From Prochlorococcus sp. AG-363-A16 (GTDB lineage Bacteria; Cyanobacteriota; Cyanobacteriia; PCC-6307; Cyanobiaceae), in the NCBI GenBank assembly GCA_003280345.1, contig QCFB01000002.1, positions 1-64,000 on the forward strand: a stretch of 64,000 bases of DNA. Reading direction: 5' to 3'. Positions within the stretch are counted from its first letter, which is position 1; the number at the start of each line of letters is the position of its first letter. Of this stretch, positions 18,801-28,995 are shown piece by piece. The notes beneath the pieces were generated by a model that saw nothing but the letters and a program-made list of their open reading frames with translations, did not search any database and was not told the DNA's origin. Both the position numbers and the translations under genes were made by a program.

Positions 18801-20057
18801 ATGCCTGAGTCACAACTCTTTGACCCAATCCAAATCCTTCATGGCTCCAATCAACCATTAAAAATTGAGGCTGTTCTAATAGTTGATGGCAAGATCAAAG
18901 CTTTTGGCAAAGATGCACGTCAAAGAGGGAAAAATTTAAATCTCGATCCTATAAATGCCAAAGACAAACTAATAGCTCCCTGCTTAGTAGATCCTCACTC
19001 CGTCCTTGAAGAACCATTCACTGGTCGAAGTGAAACCTTAAAAAGTCTTAGAGGAAAAGCAGCAAAGGCTGGTTATGGTCAACTAGCACTTCTTCCAAAG
19101 AGTCAATTATGGAGAGACAAGCCAGAAGCTTTGCAAGGTTTTAATGATCCCAATAGTAGTGTTTACATACACCTCTGGGGCAGCTTTAGTATGGGGGGGG
19201 AAGGCAAAGAACTCTCTCCTCACTCGGACCTTCTGCAACATGGTGCTATTGGATTAGCAGAAGATGACTTCCTTCCACCCCTAGAACTTTTAAAAAAGGG
19301 ACTACTTCTTGAAGAGTTAAACGGTTCACCTTTATTACTTGCACCTAGGGATATAAAAATCCAAGGGAAAGGAATGGTTCGTGAAGGCATCGAGACATTC
19401 CGTGCAGGGTGGGTGGCTGACCCCATTGAAAGCGAAACGCTCCCACTATTTTCATTACTTGAATTACATAGGCGACATCCGAATACCCTCCTTCGGTTAA
19501 TGAATTTATCAACTTCAGACAGTGTTTTGATACTTTCAAATTGCACAACTAGGCCAATGGCAAGCGTAAGTTGGTGGCATCTGGTTTCAGACAGGTCAAA
19601 TCTTGCTCCCGATGATCTTGGATGGAGAGTTACACCATCAATTGGCAGCGCAAAAGACCGAGAATCTCTAATTCAAGCCCTTTTCGATGGTGTAATAACA
19701 GCCGTATCCGTTCACGCGATACCTTTAGATGAAGAAGAAACCAAGCTTCCTCCAGATCAACGTAAGGCTGGCTTGTGTGGACACAATCTTGTTCTTCCTT
19801 CTCTTTGGGAAGAGTTAATAGTCAAATCAGGTTGGTCTATAGAACAACTCTGGGAGGTCCTAAGCTTTGGCCCTTCAAGAATGCTAAGCCTGGAAGAAGA
19901 GAAGCTAAGCCTAGAAAGTAATCGGTGGATTGTGTTTGATCCAAATAAATCTTGGAGACACTCCCTAGATAACAAAACCTTTCCCTTCGCAGCAAATCAA
20001 CCCTGCGTAGGAAAAACATTCATAGGCAAAGTAACATCAACTGGTCTTATTAGCTAA
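18801..20057 (+). CDS. Dihydroorotase-like protein, probably catalytically inactive
   Basis: This 418-residue amidohydrolase-fold protein resembles dihydroorotase (PyrC), which closes carbamoyl-aspartate to dihydroorotate. The start ATG 18801 follows the phosphatase stop by 4 bp; a longer reading from 18759 overlaps that gene and was rejected. The metal-binding H-x-H of active enzymes is here His66-Ser-Val68, so one zinc ligand is missing, and the expected later His ligands are hard to find. Such pseudo-dihydroorotases can support aspartate transcarbamoylase structurally in some bacteria. A run of eight G at 19193-19200 lies in the coding region. Confidence 0.7.
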   Translation: MPESQLFDPIQILHGSNQPLKIEAVLIVDGKIKAFGKDARQRGKNLNLDPINAKDKLIAPCLVDPHSVLEEPFTGRSETLKSLRGKAAKAGYGQLALLPKSQLWRDKPEALQGFNDPNSSVYIHLWGSFSMGGEGKELSPHSDLLQHGAIGLAEDDFLPPLELLKKGLLLEELNGSPLLLAPRDIKIQGKGMVREGIETFRAGWVADPIESETLPLFSLLELHRRHPNTLLRLMNLSTSDSVLILSNCTTRPMASVSWWHLVSDRSNLAPDDLGWRVTPSIGSAKDRESLIQALFDGVITAVSVHAIPLDEEETKLPPDQRKAGLCGHNLVLPSLWEELIVKSGWSIEQLWEVLSFGPSRMLSLEEEKLSLESNRWIVFDPNKSWRHSLDNKTFPFAANQPCVGKTFIGKVTSTGLIS

Positions 20058-20754
20058 GACTTCCAAGACGACTAAATGGCCAAAATCTCCATATTGCTCT
20101 TCCTAAAATCTCGCTTTCTGGAAGGAAAGGACTCCCAGGCCAAAAGCGACTATCCCAACTATTTCTTCGATTGTCTCCTAAAACCAAAACATGCCCACTA
20201 GGGACTATTTCATTAAGTTTTCGACAACGGCTATTCCCATTTTCATCCAAAGGACAATAGTTGTTTACATATGGCTCTTTCATCAAAATTTTGTTAATAA
20301 AAACCACCCCTTTAGCATTAATTGAGACCTTATCGCCCCCTACTGCAATAACTCTCTTGATATAAGCATCACAAGCAGGGTCACTTATACCAAGAAGCAA
20401 AGCAAAAAAAGGAAAATTAACTAAGGCACATTTAATTCTTGAAGGAGCCTTCCTAGATCGTAAAAGTGGATCAAATGAATAAGGAGACTTAAAAACTACA
20501 ATCTCTCCACGGCGGGGTGACCTTCTTCGAAAGGTAAGTTTTTCAATCAAAAGACGATCATGAATCTGTAGACCAGGGAGCATGGATCCTGAGGGAATAA
20601 ACCTCGCTTCTGCTATGTAGGAGCGAATTCCTGTATACAAAGAGAAAGTCAAAATAATTGGTCCCCAAAAATCCCAAAAAGGATGGGCTTTTAGAGCTGA
20701 AGCCTGATGAGGCTCAGGCTTCTTAGTATTTGTAGGCAATTTGTTCTTATGCAC
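20050..20754 (-). CDS. lepB: Signal peptidase I
   Basis: This 234-residue type I leader peptidase removes signal peptides at the membrane. An N-terminal hydrophobic stretch (W-G-P-I-I-L-T-F-S-L-Y-T-G-I) precedes box B with the catalytic Ser (P-S-G-S-M-L-P) and the box D Lys (K-R-V-I-A-V-G-G-D-K). Box E is G-D-N-R-R-N-S-W-D-S-R-F-W. All signature boxes are intact. The start is GTG 20754. Its 3' end overlaps the end of the convergent dihydroorotase-like gene by 8 bp. Confidence 0.94.
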   Translation of the reverse strand: MHKNKLPTNTKKPEPHQASALKAHPFWDFWGPIILTFSLYTGIRSYIAEARFIPSGSMLPGLQIHDRLLIEKLTFRRRSPRRGEIVVFKSPYSFDPLLRSRKAPSRIKCALVNFPFFALLLGISDPACDAYIKRVIAVGGDKVSINAKGVVFINKILMKEPYVNNYCPLDENGNSRCRKLNEIVPSGHVLVLGDNRRNSWDSRFWPGSPFLPESEILGRAIWRFWPFSRLGSLS

Positions 20755-20843
20755 TTAATGAAAACAAGTTATTGCATGAACTCAAACTTAACGATAGGCG
20801 CATTGCAGTTTTGCCCTTAGCTTTAATGTAACTACCTTCTTTC

Positions 20844-22349
20844 ATGGTCCGTCCTCGCTGGCAAGAATTAAAACCAAATGCCGAAAGTAAACCCTGGAGG
20901 CGATGGAATCAAGCCGTTGCGCTTTTCGCCGCAACCAATCTTACTTGGGTCATCTTCGACATAACTTATATACCACTTAGAAATTTCTGGGTTAATCGCA
21001 AGCTATATCTGCTACCTTCTACTCCATTAGTTCTCCCATTGTCATGGCTGCCAAATATTACACATTTTTATGACCCAGTAAAAGGAATAATTCCTGACCC
21101 TAAAAGCCAATCATATATCGAGCATTTCGAAAAGTTAGATGAGACAATTAAAAGCCAAGGAATGAAAAGTCTTATTTCAAAAAAACTACATCAAGATCAT
21201 TTACAACTTACCCAAGAACTAATCAATAAAAATAGGCCCAAGAGAGCAGATTTAGAAGTTAGCCATGCAAAAGTCAAAAGCCTTCTAGAAACACAAATAA
21301 ATTTTAGTTATCTCAAGAATATCTCCGAGCCAGCAAACAAACGAAACTATTTCGAGACAGTTAATTGGAATGTTGAAAGAGAGTTCTGGAAGAAGAAAGT
21401 AATCCCTCTTCTTGCTGTTAATTATTCAAGAATGACAGATGAAAATGGTCGACCTTTGGATTCATCATGGCGCATAGATCTTCCCTTTCAATTAATTTTT
21501 CTTCTAGATCTTCTATTAAAAGCACATCGCTTAAAATATCGTTTCCCAGCGATTACATGGCGTGATGCTTTCTTAAGGAGATGGATTGACTTGCCATTTT
21601 TATTGCCTTTTTGGAGATTACTAAGGCTCGCACCTGTAACTGAAAGGCTTTCGAAAAGCAAATTGATTCAAATTGAGCCTATTAGGGCAGTTATTAGTCA
21701 AGGAGTAGTCGCTCTACTCTCTGTTGAAATATTTGAAATTTTTACATTGCGTATCTTGGATTCAATCCAAAATTTAATCAGGTCCCCACTTCTTCCAAAA
21801 AGAATTAGAGGTCTATGCAGTTATCAATCAGTCGAGGCCAAGGAACAAAACGAAATAGCTGAATTAATTAGGCTCTGGTTACCACTAATTCTCACCCAAA
21901 TAGGGCCAAACATGCGCCCACAATTTGTGGCTCTTTTTGACCATGCTCTTCAAAAGAGCATGGAAAGGCTCCTAGTTCCAGATGCTCTAAAAAAACTTGT
22001 CCCTCTAAACAAAGCAGAGTCAGCTTTAAGCTATCAACTTGCTACAGGGATGACTGATGCAATCCTAGATCTTTCCCGCAATGCAGGTGATCAACTTGGC
22101 CAAAAAGATGTTGTATTAGAAAAGCTAGGTATTGATGCTTTAGATCAATTCTGGGAAGAATTAGCTAGCACCTTGGAAAATGAACCAGTTCTTCAACGTA
22201 GCCAAGACTTATCCTTAGCTTTTCTAGAAAGCTTAAAGCGTTCAAGTTTTAGGCAACTAAAGAAACAAGGAAACTTAGATGAATTAATTACTGAACTAGA
22301 TGGACTGAACTTCAGCGAAGAAAAAACTGGTTCCAAGCCTCCTCCTTAA
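20844..22349 (+). CDS. Conserved cyanobacterial protein of unknown function
   Basis: I do not recognise a named family for this 501-residue protein. A hydrophobic segment near residues 24-46 (A-V-A-L-F-A-A-T-N-L-T-W-V-I-F-D-I) may be a membrane anchor. The rest is a long, mainly helical, Leu- and Lys-rich body with no enzyme signature that I can see. The length and even composition indicate a genuine, single-domain or multi-helix protein. Its last 38 bp overlap the end of the convergent Spx-like gene. Confidence 0.7.
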   Translation: MVRPRWQELKPNAESKPWRRWNQAVALFAATNLTWVIFDITYIPLRNFWVNRKLYLLPSTPLVLPLSWLPNITHFYDPVKGIIPDPKSQSYIEHFEKLDETIKSQGMKSLISKKLHQDHLQLTQELINKNRPKRADLEVSHAKVKSLLETQINFSYLKNISEPANKRNYFETVNWNVEREFWKKKVIPLLAVNYSRMTDENGRPLDSSWRIDLPFQLIFLLDLLLKAHRLKYRFPAITWRDAFLRRWIDLPFLLPFWRLLRLAPVTERLSKSKLIQIEPIRAVISQGVVALLSVEIFEIFTLRILDSIQNLIRSPLLPKRIRGLCSYQSVEAKEQNEIAELIRLWLPLILTQIGPNMRPQFVALFDHALQKSMERLLVPDALKKLVPLNKAESALSYQLATGMTDAILDLSRNAGDQLGQKDVVLEKLGIDALDQFWEELASTLENEPVLQRSQDLSLAFLESLKRSSFRQLKKQGNLDELITELDGLNFSEEKTGSKPPP

Positions 22350-22674
22350 ATCCAATTAAAAAGGCCCCTCCCTTTGTTACCAAAAATGGACGTTTAATCA
22401 ACTTTCCATCTCTTGCAAGAGCCTCAAGAGCTTCATCGTCATTCATAGCATTAACAACTTTTGAACCTAATTTTCGATAACTAATTCCACTTGTATTAAA
22501 AAGCAATTTCCTTGAACCTAATTGAGCAAATGCATCAGAAAGCATTTCTTTTGTAGGTGGGTTCTGAACAATATCTATTAGTTCATACTGCAAATGATTT
22601 TCACGCAGCCAATTGAGAGCCTTCTTGCAAGTAGTGCATGAGGAATAGCTGTAGATTCTAATAGATGAAGGCAT
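22312..22674 (-). CDS. Spx/MgsR/ArsC-family thioredoxin-fold protein
   Basis: This 120-residue protein has the ArsC-like fold. A Cys13-Thr-Thr-Cys16 motif sits after the first strand, then come L-N-W-L-R-E and a Y-E-L-I-D-I strand, and F-N-T-S-G-x-x-Y-R near residue 63. Relatives are arsenate reductases, redox-sensing transcription factors (Spx) or glutaredoxin-like enzymes. With a CxxC pair and no arsenic genes nearby, a redox role fits best. It is downstream of ppa on the same strand, with a hairpin between the two, and overlaps the previous gene by 38 bp at its 3' end. Confidence 0.8.
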   Translation of the reverse strand: MPSSIRIYSYSSCTTCKKALNWLRENHLQYELIDIVQNPPTKEMLSDAFAQLGSRKLLFNTSGISYRKLGSKVVNAMNDDEALEALARDGKLIKRPFLVTKGGAFLIGFKEEAWNQFFLR

Positions 22675-22700
22675 TGTTTAAATCCAAAAAGATTACTCTG

Positions 22701-22727
22701 TAGAAGGAAAGAAACTCTTTCCTTCTA
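22701..22727 (-). terminator. Hairpin with 11-bp stem after the ppa stop codon region
   Basis: TAGAAGGAAAG pairs perfectly with CTTTCCTTCTA across a 5-nt loop. It lies directly beyond the stop of the minus-strand pyrophosphatase gene and before the Spx-like start at 22674. On the minus strand the 3' arm is U-rich and TCTTTTT follows about 8 nt later. It may be an intrinsic or attenuating terminator, although the U tract is not immediately adjacent. Confidence 0.45.
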
Positions 22728-22729
22728 AA

Positions 22730-23254
22730 TCAGTTCTTCAATCTAGCTTTCTCAGCTTCAATGCAACGCTCCAACAAAGAATCTACAGCCTCTACATCAC
22801 GCCAACCATCAATAATGACAACTCTCCCTTCCAAGCTTTTATATGTACGAAAAAATTCCGCAACATCTTCTAATTGATTTGGAGCTATCTGGCGAATACT
22901 GCTTATAGAGCTTTGACGAGGGTCTGCAATAGGCACACACAACAATTTTCCGTCATATGCTCCAGAGTCATGCATATCAAGAACTCCAATGGGGCGGGCT
23001 TTAATTAAACATCCAGCAAAAGTTGGCTCTTCCATTATCACCATTGCATCAAGCGGCGCTCCATCCTCAGCCAAAGTATTTGGGATAAATCCATAATCAA
23101 AGGGATAGCGAACTGACGAATGGAGGACTCGATCAAGCGCCATGATCCCAGCCTCCGCAAAATATTCATATTTATTCCTGCTTCCTGCAGGTATCTCAAC
23201 TACGAGGTTTACCAGCCCTGATGAGGGAGATGGGGACAGAGGGCTTAGATCCAT
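22730..23254 (-). CDS. ppa: Family I inorganic pyrophosphatase homolog lacking one active-site Asp
   Basis: The fold and most metal ligands match soluble family I pyrophosphatase: N-K-Y-E, Y-P-F-D-Y-G-F-I-P-N-T, Asp64, Asp69, the D-S-G-A-Y-D-G-K loop and T-Y-K. In the core motif D-G-D-P-x-D the middle Asp, the proposed general base (Asp67 of E. coli), is replaced by Ala66, giving D-G-A-P-L-D. Activity may thus be lost or altered. A second, intact homolog lies at 38674-39261. The 174-residue length is normal. The 5' end overlaps the upstream reading frame by up to 59 bp. Confidence 0.88.
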   Translation of the reverse strand: MDLSPLSPSPSSGLVNLVVEIPAGSRNKYEYFAEAGIMALDRVLHSSVRYPFDYGFIPNTLAEDGAPLDAMVIMEEPTFAGCLIKARPIGVLDMHDSGAYDGKLLCVPIADPRQSSISSIRQIAPNQLEDVAEFFRTYKSLEGRVVIIDGWRDVEAVDSLLERCIEAEKARLKN

Positions 23255-23570
23255 CGCGCTCCATGGCAGTAGGCACCATTCTCCTCCCCCCCAGAGGCCT
23301 ATCCACTAACACTGCTGCAAGAGGTGTCCCAACTGTCGCAATGGCAATAGTTAAACCAAGCAATGCAATTGACGGGCCGCTCAAACTAAAAGGCTCTTCC
23401 TCTTTAATTCCTTTTACATCTTCTTTAGGATAAGAAAGTGAAGTCTCTTCAACTTTGGTTAATGCCCTAGGGACATCAGCAGGTTCGGGGTCCATGCAGG
23501 GGTCGTTGGGAACAACCCAGGTGAAAGGCAAAAAACCTTTGTTTACTGGGTAACTATTAAGAGAATGCAA
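23196..23570 (-). CDS. Small single-pass membrane protein of unknown function
   Basis: The 124-residue frame (TTG at 23570, first ATG at 23495) contains one clear hydrophobic helix, S-I-A-L-L-G-L-T-I-A-I-A-T-V-G-T-P-L-A-A-V-L-V, at about residues 67-89. It is flanked by an acidic Pro-rich N-terminal part and a basic tail. I do not recognise it. It overlaps the 5' end of ppa by 59 bp, which is unusual; either this gene ends there naturally or one of the two starts is misplaced. The segment before the helix, N-D-P-C-M-D-P-E-P-A-D-V-P, looks conserved-motif-like. Confidence 0.55.
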   Translation of the reverse strand: MHSLNSYPVNKGFLPFTWVVPNDPCMDPEPADVPRALTKVEETSLSYPKEDVKGIKEEEPFSLSGPSIALLGLTIAIATVGTPLAAVLVDRPLGGRRMVPTAMERDGSKPSVPISLIRAGKPRS

Positions 23571-23618
23571 TGTAGATTCCCTTTTATAGCTTTTCTTATT
23601 CTGTCATTGAATTGGCAA

Positions 23619-24092
23619 CTATGCAGCTGGACGACTTTGGCGAACACGGTGCACAGAAAGACCAGAAGGAGAATCCTTGATGCCCTCTAAATGAGATCTA
23701 ATCGCACGAAGTTCTTCCAAAATCAAACCTAGAGTTTCCTGCGTAGCACTTGAAGGAGAATTTAAAACCTCAACTGTTACTTCCTTAATTCTAAGAATAT
23801 CTTTTGCGAACCTAGCTACTTCATTTGGGTGAAATAGCAATTGATCTTTCTGATCACTTCTATACTCTGGGTTAAGTTTTCTAGGATTAAAAGAAGGGTT
23901 CAAATTACGAGGATCAGTATTTGTATATCGATATACAGATGCTCTAGATCTATTCAGGGATTTCTGAACCTCATCAATCCCCACAAGCGTTTCTGAATGG
24001 GCCATTACAGATTGAATATCTTTATTTATTTCTAATGATTTTGATGCCGTGGAACTCTGCGAAGAAGGTGATGTATTAAATTCATCGTACAT
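23619..24092 (-). CDS. Putative helix-turn-helix DNA-binding protein
   Basis: This 157-residue protein has a central stretch (V-G-I-D-E-V-Q-K-S-L-N-R-S-R-A-S-V-Y-R-Y, residues 37-56) that reads as a MerR/resolvase-type winged helix-turn-helix. The line F-H-P-N-E-V-A-R-F-A is a typical following helix. The N-terminus is Ser-rich and disordered. A probable dimerisation helix (L-G-L-I-L-E-E-L-R-A-I-R) lies near the C-terminus. It faces away from proS across 145 bp, so it could regulate itself or proS. The assignment to a family is tentative. Confidence 0.6.
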   Translation of the reverse strand: MYDEFNTSPSSQSSTASKSLEINKDIQSVMAHSETLVGIDEVQKSLNRSRASVYRYTNTDPRNLNPSFNPRKLNPEYRSDQKDQLLFHPNEVARFAKDILRIKEVTVEVLNSPSSATQETLGLILEELRAIRSHLEGIKDSPSGLSVHRVRQSRPAA

Positions 24093-24237
24093 AATCTATC
24101 TTTCAACGGGTGGATTTCGACAGAAGTTAGCAGATGAGACTCAAATGAATAAGGGCGATTCAAAGATTCATCACAGTCCAGGCTTTGATCAATCTCGTTG
24201 AGATGTTATCTTCCGAAATCATTCGTAAAAGAACTTC

Positions 24238-26028
24238 ATGCGCGTCTCCTGCCTCATGCTGGTGACGCTGCGGGATACTCCCGCTGACGCCGAAATAACA
24301 TCCCATCAAATGCTGCTAAGAGGCGGATTCATTCGCCGTGTAACAGCTGGGGTATATGCCTATATGCCGTTGATGTGGCGAGTAATTCAAAAAATCTCGT
24401 CCATCATCGAGGAAGAAATGGATTCAATTGGCTGCCTACAAACTTTGCTGCCTCAACTCCATCCTTCTGAACTATGGAAACAAAGCGGGCGTTGGCAAGG
24501 CTATACCGCAGGAGAAGGAATCATGTTTCATCTAAAGGACCGCCAAGGCAGAGAAATAGGTCTTGGACCAACCCATGAAGAAGTTGTGACAAAAATTGCT
24601 AGTGAAAGCATCCATTCATACAAGCAATTACCAGTAAGCCTTTATCAAATCCAAACAAAGTTTAGAGATGAAATAAGGCCGAGGTTTGGTCTTATGCGCA
24701 GCAGGGAATTCATTATGAAAGATGCCTATTCCTTTCATTCAAATGAAAAATGTCTACAAGGTAAATACAACGAAATGAATGATGCTTACAAAAGAATTTT
24801 CTCAAGATGTGGTCTTAAGACTGTCGCCGTCGATGCCGATAGTGGAGCTATTGGTGGCGCTTCCTCTCAAGAATTCATGGTCACTGCAGATTCTGGAGAA
24901 GACTTGATTTTGACTAGTCCAGATGGAAAATATGCAGCCAATCAAGAAAAAGCAATTTCAAAAGCATCAGAACCTCTTCCTCTTCCAGAGGGAAAATCCT
25001 GCTTTTTAGATACTCCAAGTCAAGGATCTATCAAAGAGCTTTGCTCTGCAAATGGTTTGGACGCCTCCCAAATAGTAAAAGTTCTTGCAATGTTGGCCAT
25101 AAAAGAAGATGGTCAACAACAACCATTACTAATAAGTCTAAGAGGAGATCAAGAGCTGAATGAAGTCAAGCTAACGAATTTTCTTTCAGGGTTGCTAGAA
25201 AAACCATTAATAGATCTACAACCAATAACTCAAGAGAAGCTCAATGCTCAAGGTCTAGGAGAATGGCCATTTGGCTCAATTGGACCTGACTTAAGCAATG
25301 AGTTATTAAAAAAAGCAAAGACCTGGGAAAATCAGTTCATCCGATTAGCGGACAAAACAGCCATCGAATTAAAAACTTTCGTTTGCGGGGCTAATGAGAT
25401 TGATAAACATCGGGCATTTATAACTTGGGCAGACTTAGGGGTGCACCCCAAGACAAGTGATTTCCGCAAGGCCAAACCTGGAGACCGTTGTTCTCATGAT
25501 CCGAGGCAAAAACTAAAAGAAAGTCGTGGTATTGAAGTTGGGCACATTTTTCAATTAGGGAAAAAATATTCAAAAGCATTAGATGCAAGTTTTACCAATG
25601 AAGAAGGTATTAATGAAAATTTTTGGATGGGTTGCTATGGAATTGGTGTATCACGTCTTGCACAAGCGGCTATAGAACAAAATCATGACAGTTCGGGCAT
25701 GAGCTGGCCAATTTCAATTGCTCCATTTGAAGTAATTATTGTTCCTGCAAATATTCAAGATCCATTGCAGAAAAGTCTAAGTGAGTTGATTTATCAAAAG
25801 CTAAAAGACCAAGGTGTTGACGCTTTGTTAGATGACCGCAAAGAGCGTGCTGGAGTGAAGTTCAAAGATGCAGATCTGATTGGAATTCCCTGGCGCCTGG
25901 TTATCGGAAGAGATGCCTCCTCAGACAAGGTGGAACTAACTAAAAGGGATTGCAAGAAGACTGAATTACTTAAAACTGATGAGGCCGTAAAAAAACTTCT
26001 AGAGGAAATATTTACAAATAGAAGCTAA
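24238..26028 (+). CDS. proS: Prolyl-tRNA synthetase
   Basis: This class II synthetase charges tRNA-Pro. The 596-residue bacterial type includes the insertion editing domain between motifs 2 and 3. Visible landmarks are T-S-H-Q-M-L-L-R-G-G-F-I-R-R at the N-terminus, L-G-P-T-H-E-E with F-R-D-E-I-R-P-R-F-G-L-M-R-S-R-E-F (motif 2), and G-C-Y-G-I-G-V-S-R (motif 3). A C-terminal anticodon-binding domain follows. The ATG start gives the standard N-terminus. It is divergent from the HTH gene and probably monocistronic or leads into psb27 (45 bp downstream). Confidence 0.97.
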   Translation: MRVSCLMLVTLRDTPADAEITSHQMLLRGGFIRRVTAGVYAYMPLMWRVIQKISSIIEEEMDSIGCLQTLLPQLHPSELWKQSGRWQGYTAGEGIMFHLKDRQGREIGLGPTHEEVVTKIASESIHSYKQLPVSLYQIQTKFRDEIRPRFGLMRSREFIMKDAYSFHSNEKCLQGKYNEMNDAYKRIFSRCGLKTVAVDADSGAIGGASSQEFMVTADSGEDLILTSPDGKYAANQEKAISKASEPLPLPEGKSCFLDTPSQGSIKELCSANGLDASQIVKVLAMLAIKEDGQQQPLLISLRGDQELNEVKLTNFLSGLLEKPLIDLQPITQEKLNAQGLGEWPFGSIGPDLSNELLKKAKTWENQFIRLADKTAIELKTFVCGANEIDKHRAFITWADLGVHPKTSDFRKAKPGDRCSHDPRQKLKESRGIEVGHIFQLGKKYSKALDASFTNEEGINENFWMGCYGIGVSRLAQAAIEQNHDSSGMSWPISIAPFEVIIVPANIQDPLQKSLSELIYQKLKDQGVDALLDDRKERAGVKFKDADLIGIPWRLVIGRDASSDKVELTKRDCKKTELLKTDEAVKKLLEEIFTNRS

Positions 26029-26073
26029 AAGGCCTCTGAAGCCTTCTAAAGTTTAAGTAATTGCTCCCAAGTC

Positions 26074-26502
26074 ATGATTTCTGCCTTACATCACCTATTC
26101 AAAAGGTTGATGGTGGCATCTCTTGCCCTATGTATAGGCTTTTGCCTAATTCTGACTCCATTTTCGGGCAGAGCTGAAGCCGGTTCCATGTCTGGGAACT
26201 ATCAAGATGACACCTTGAATGTTGCACGCAGTCTTCAAGAAACCATTTCTCTTGAAAACGATGCTGAAGGTCGTTCTGCATCAGCAGAAGAGGCGGTTGC
26301 TCTTATTACGGACTACATATCGAGATATAGAAATCGTTCCCAAATAAACAAGAGCGTTTCATTCACAACTATGCAAACAGCCCTAAATGCAATGGCTGGC
26401 CATTACAAGACTTACTCCAACCGCCCTCTTCCTGACCAGCTTAAAGAGCGCTTAAACAAGGAACTTTCTAAAGCAGAAGAGCTCGTAGTGAATGAGGCAT
26501 AA
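26074..26502 (+). CDS. psb27: Photosystem II assembly protein Psb27
   Basis: This lumenal four-helix-bundle protein binds CP43 during photosystem II assembly and repair. The signal peptide runs from a Lys/Arg start through a Leu-rich core to A-E-A at residues 34-36. The mature protein shows the family pattern Y-x-x-D-T, then V-A-R-S-L, and a C-terminal L-K-E-R-L helix. Synechocystis Psb27 is a lipoprotein, but no lipobox Cys follows the cleavage site here: Cys20 and Cys24 lie inside the hydrophobic core. A soluble lumenal form is therefore inferred. Confidence 0.93.
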   Translation: MISALHHLFKRLMVASLALCIGFCLILTPFSGRAEAGSMSGNYQDDTLNVARSLQETISLENDAEGRSASAEEAVALITDYISRYRNRSQINKSVSFTTMQTALNAMAGHYKTYSNRPLPDQLKERLNKELSKAEELVVNEA

Positions 26503-26529
26503 AAAATACTGATTAATTCAGTCCTTTGA

Positions 26530-27909
<1,380 letters not shown>

Positions 27910-27969
27910 TTTATAAATTAAATTCACTTTTAACTCGATAGCTCAATTGATTATTAACTCGAGAAAGCC

Positions 27970-28995
27970 ATGAGCAATCTAATGACAAAAGAACAGCTTT
28001 TAAGCAATTACCCCTTCGATGTAGTTGGAATAGGCAATGCAATTGTGGACGTTCTGGTTCATACAAAAGAATCCTTTTTAAATGAACAATCGCTAGAAAA
28101 GGGCAGCATGACCCTTATTGATGAACAACAAGCTGAAATTCTTTACTCAAGCATTGGTCCTGGCTTAGAGAGCTCTGGAGGGTCAGCTGCCAATACTCTT
28201 GCAAGCCTCGCTCAACTAGGCGGGCAAGCAGGTTTTATTGGTCGAGTCAGAAAAGATCAACTAGGCGAAATATTTACTCATGACATAACTGCAGCAGGCG
28301 CAACTTTTGAGACCCCAGCAGCTTTTACAGGCCCTTCTACAGCCCGTTGCTTGATCTTTGTAACTCCTGACGCACAAAGGACAATGTGCACCTATTTGGG
28401 AGCATCAGTATTGCTGGAACCTGAAGACCTTGATCTAACAATGGTTAGGGAAACAAAAGTTCTCTATCTTGAGGGATACTTATGGGACAACCCTGCAGCA
28501 AAACGCGCCTTTATTGCAGCAGCAGAAGAATGCAAACAATCTGGGGGGAAAGTTTCCCTCTCATTATCTGATTCATTCTGTGTTGACAGACATAGAGAAA
28601 GCTTTATTGAACTTATCGAGAAACATGTAGATATTCTCTTTGCCAACGAAAGTGAAATAATTTCTCTATACCAAAGTTCAAACATTGAAAATGCATTGGA
28701 GAAAGTAAAAGGACGTTGCGAAATAGCCGCAATTACATGTGGAGAAAACGGCTCCAAAATCCTTACAGCCGAATCATCTTTATCGATCAACTCTTATAAG
28801 TTTGGAGAAGTAATAGATACAACTGGAGCTGGAGATCTCTATGCGGGTGGTTTCCTTTATGGGTTTACTCATGACAAGGACCTCAACACTTGTGGGCAAA
28901 TCGGCTCGATTTGCGCTGGTCAGATTGTTACTCAACTTGGCCCACGCTCACAAGTATCTCTCAAAGAGTTATTAGCTAGGAATTTAATTTATTAG
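27970..28995 (+). CDS. PfkB-family sugar/nucleoside kinase
   Basis: This 341-residue ribokinase-fold enzyme has the N-terminal signature G-I-G-N-A-I-V-D-V, the G-G-S-A-A-N-T-L-A-S-L-A-x-L-G-G turn and the C-terminal D-T-T-G-A-G-D-L-Y-A-G-G-F catalytic motif with its Asp base. Adenosine kinase-like or sugar kinase activity is likely; the exact substrate cannot be read. Position after purA hints at purine salvage, which is inference only. The 3' end overlaps the convergent cutA gene by 20 bp. Confidence 0.88.
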   Translation: MSNLMTKEQLLSNYPFDVVGIGNAIVDVLVHTKESFLNEQSLEKGSMTLIDEQQAEILYSSIGPGLESSGGSAANTLASLAQLGGQAGFIGRVRKDQLGEIFTHDITAAGATFETPAAFTGPSTARCLIFVTPDAQRTMCTYLGASVLLEPEDLDLTMVRETKVLYLEGYLWDNPAAKRAFIAAAEECKQSGGKVSLSLSDSFCVDRHRESFIELIEKHVDILFANESEIISLYQSSNIENALEKVKGRCEIAAITCGENGSKILTAESSLSINSYKFGEVIDTTGAGDLYAGGFLYGFTHDKDLNTCGQIGSICAGQIVTQLGPRSQVSLKELLARNLIY

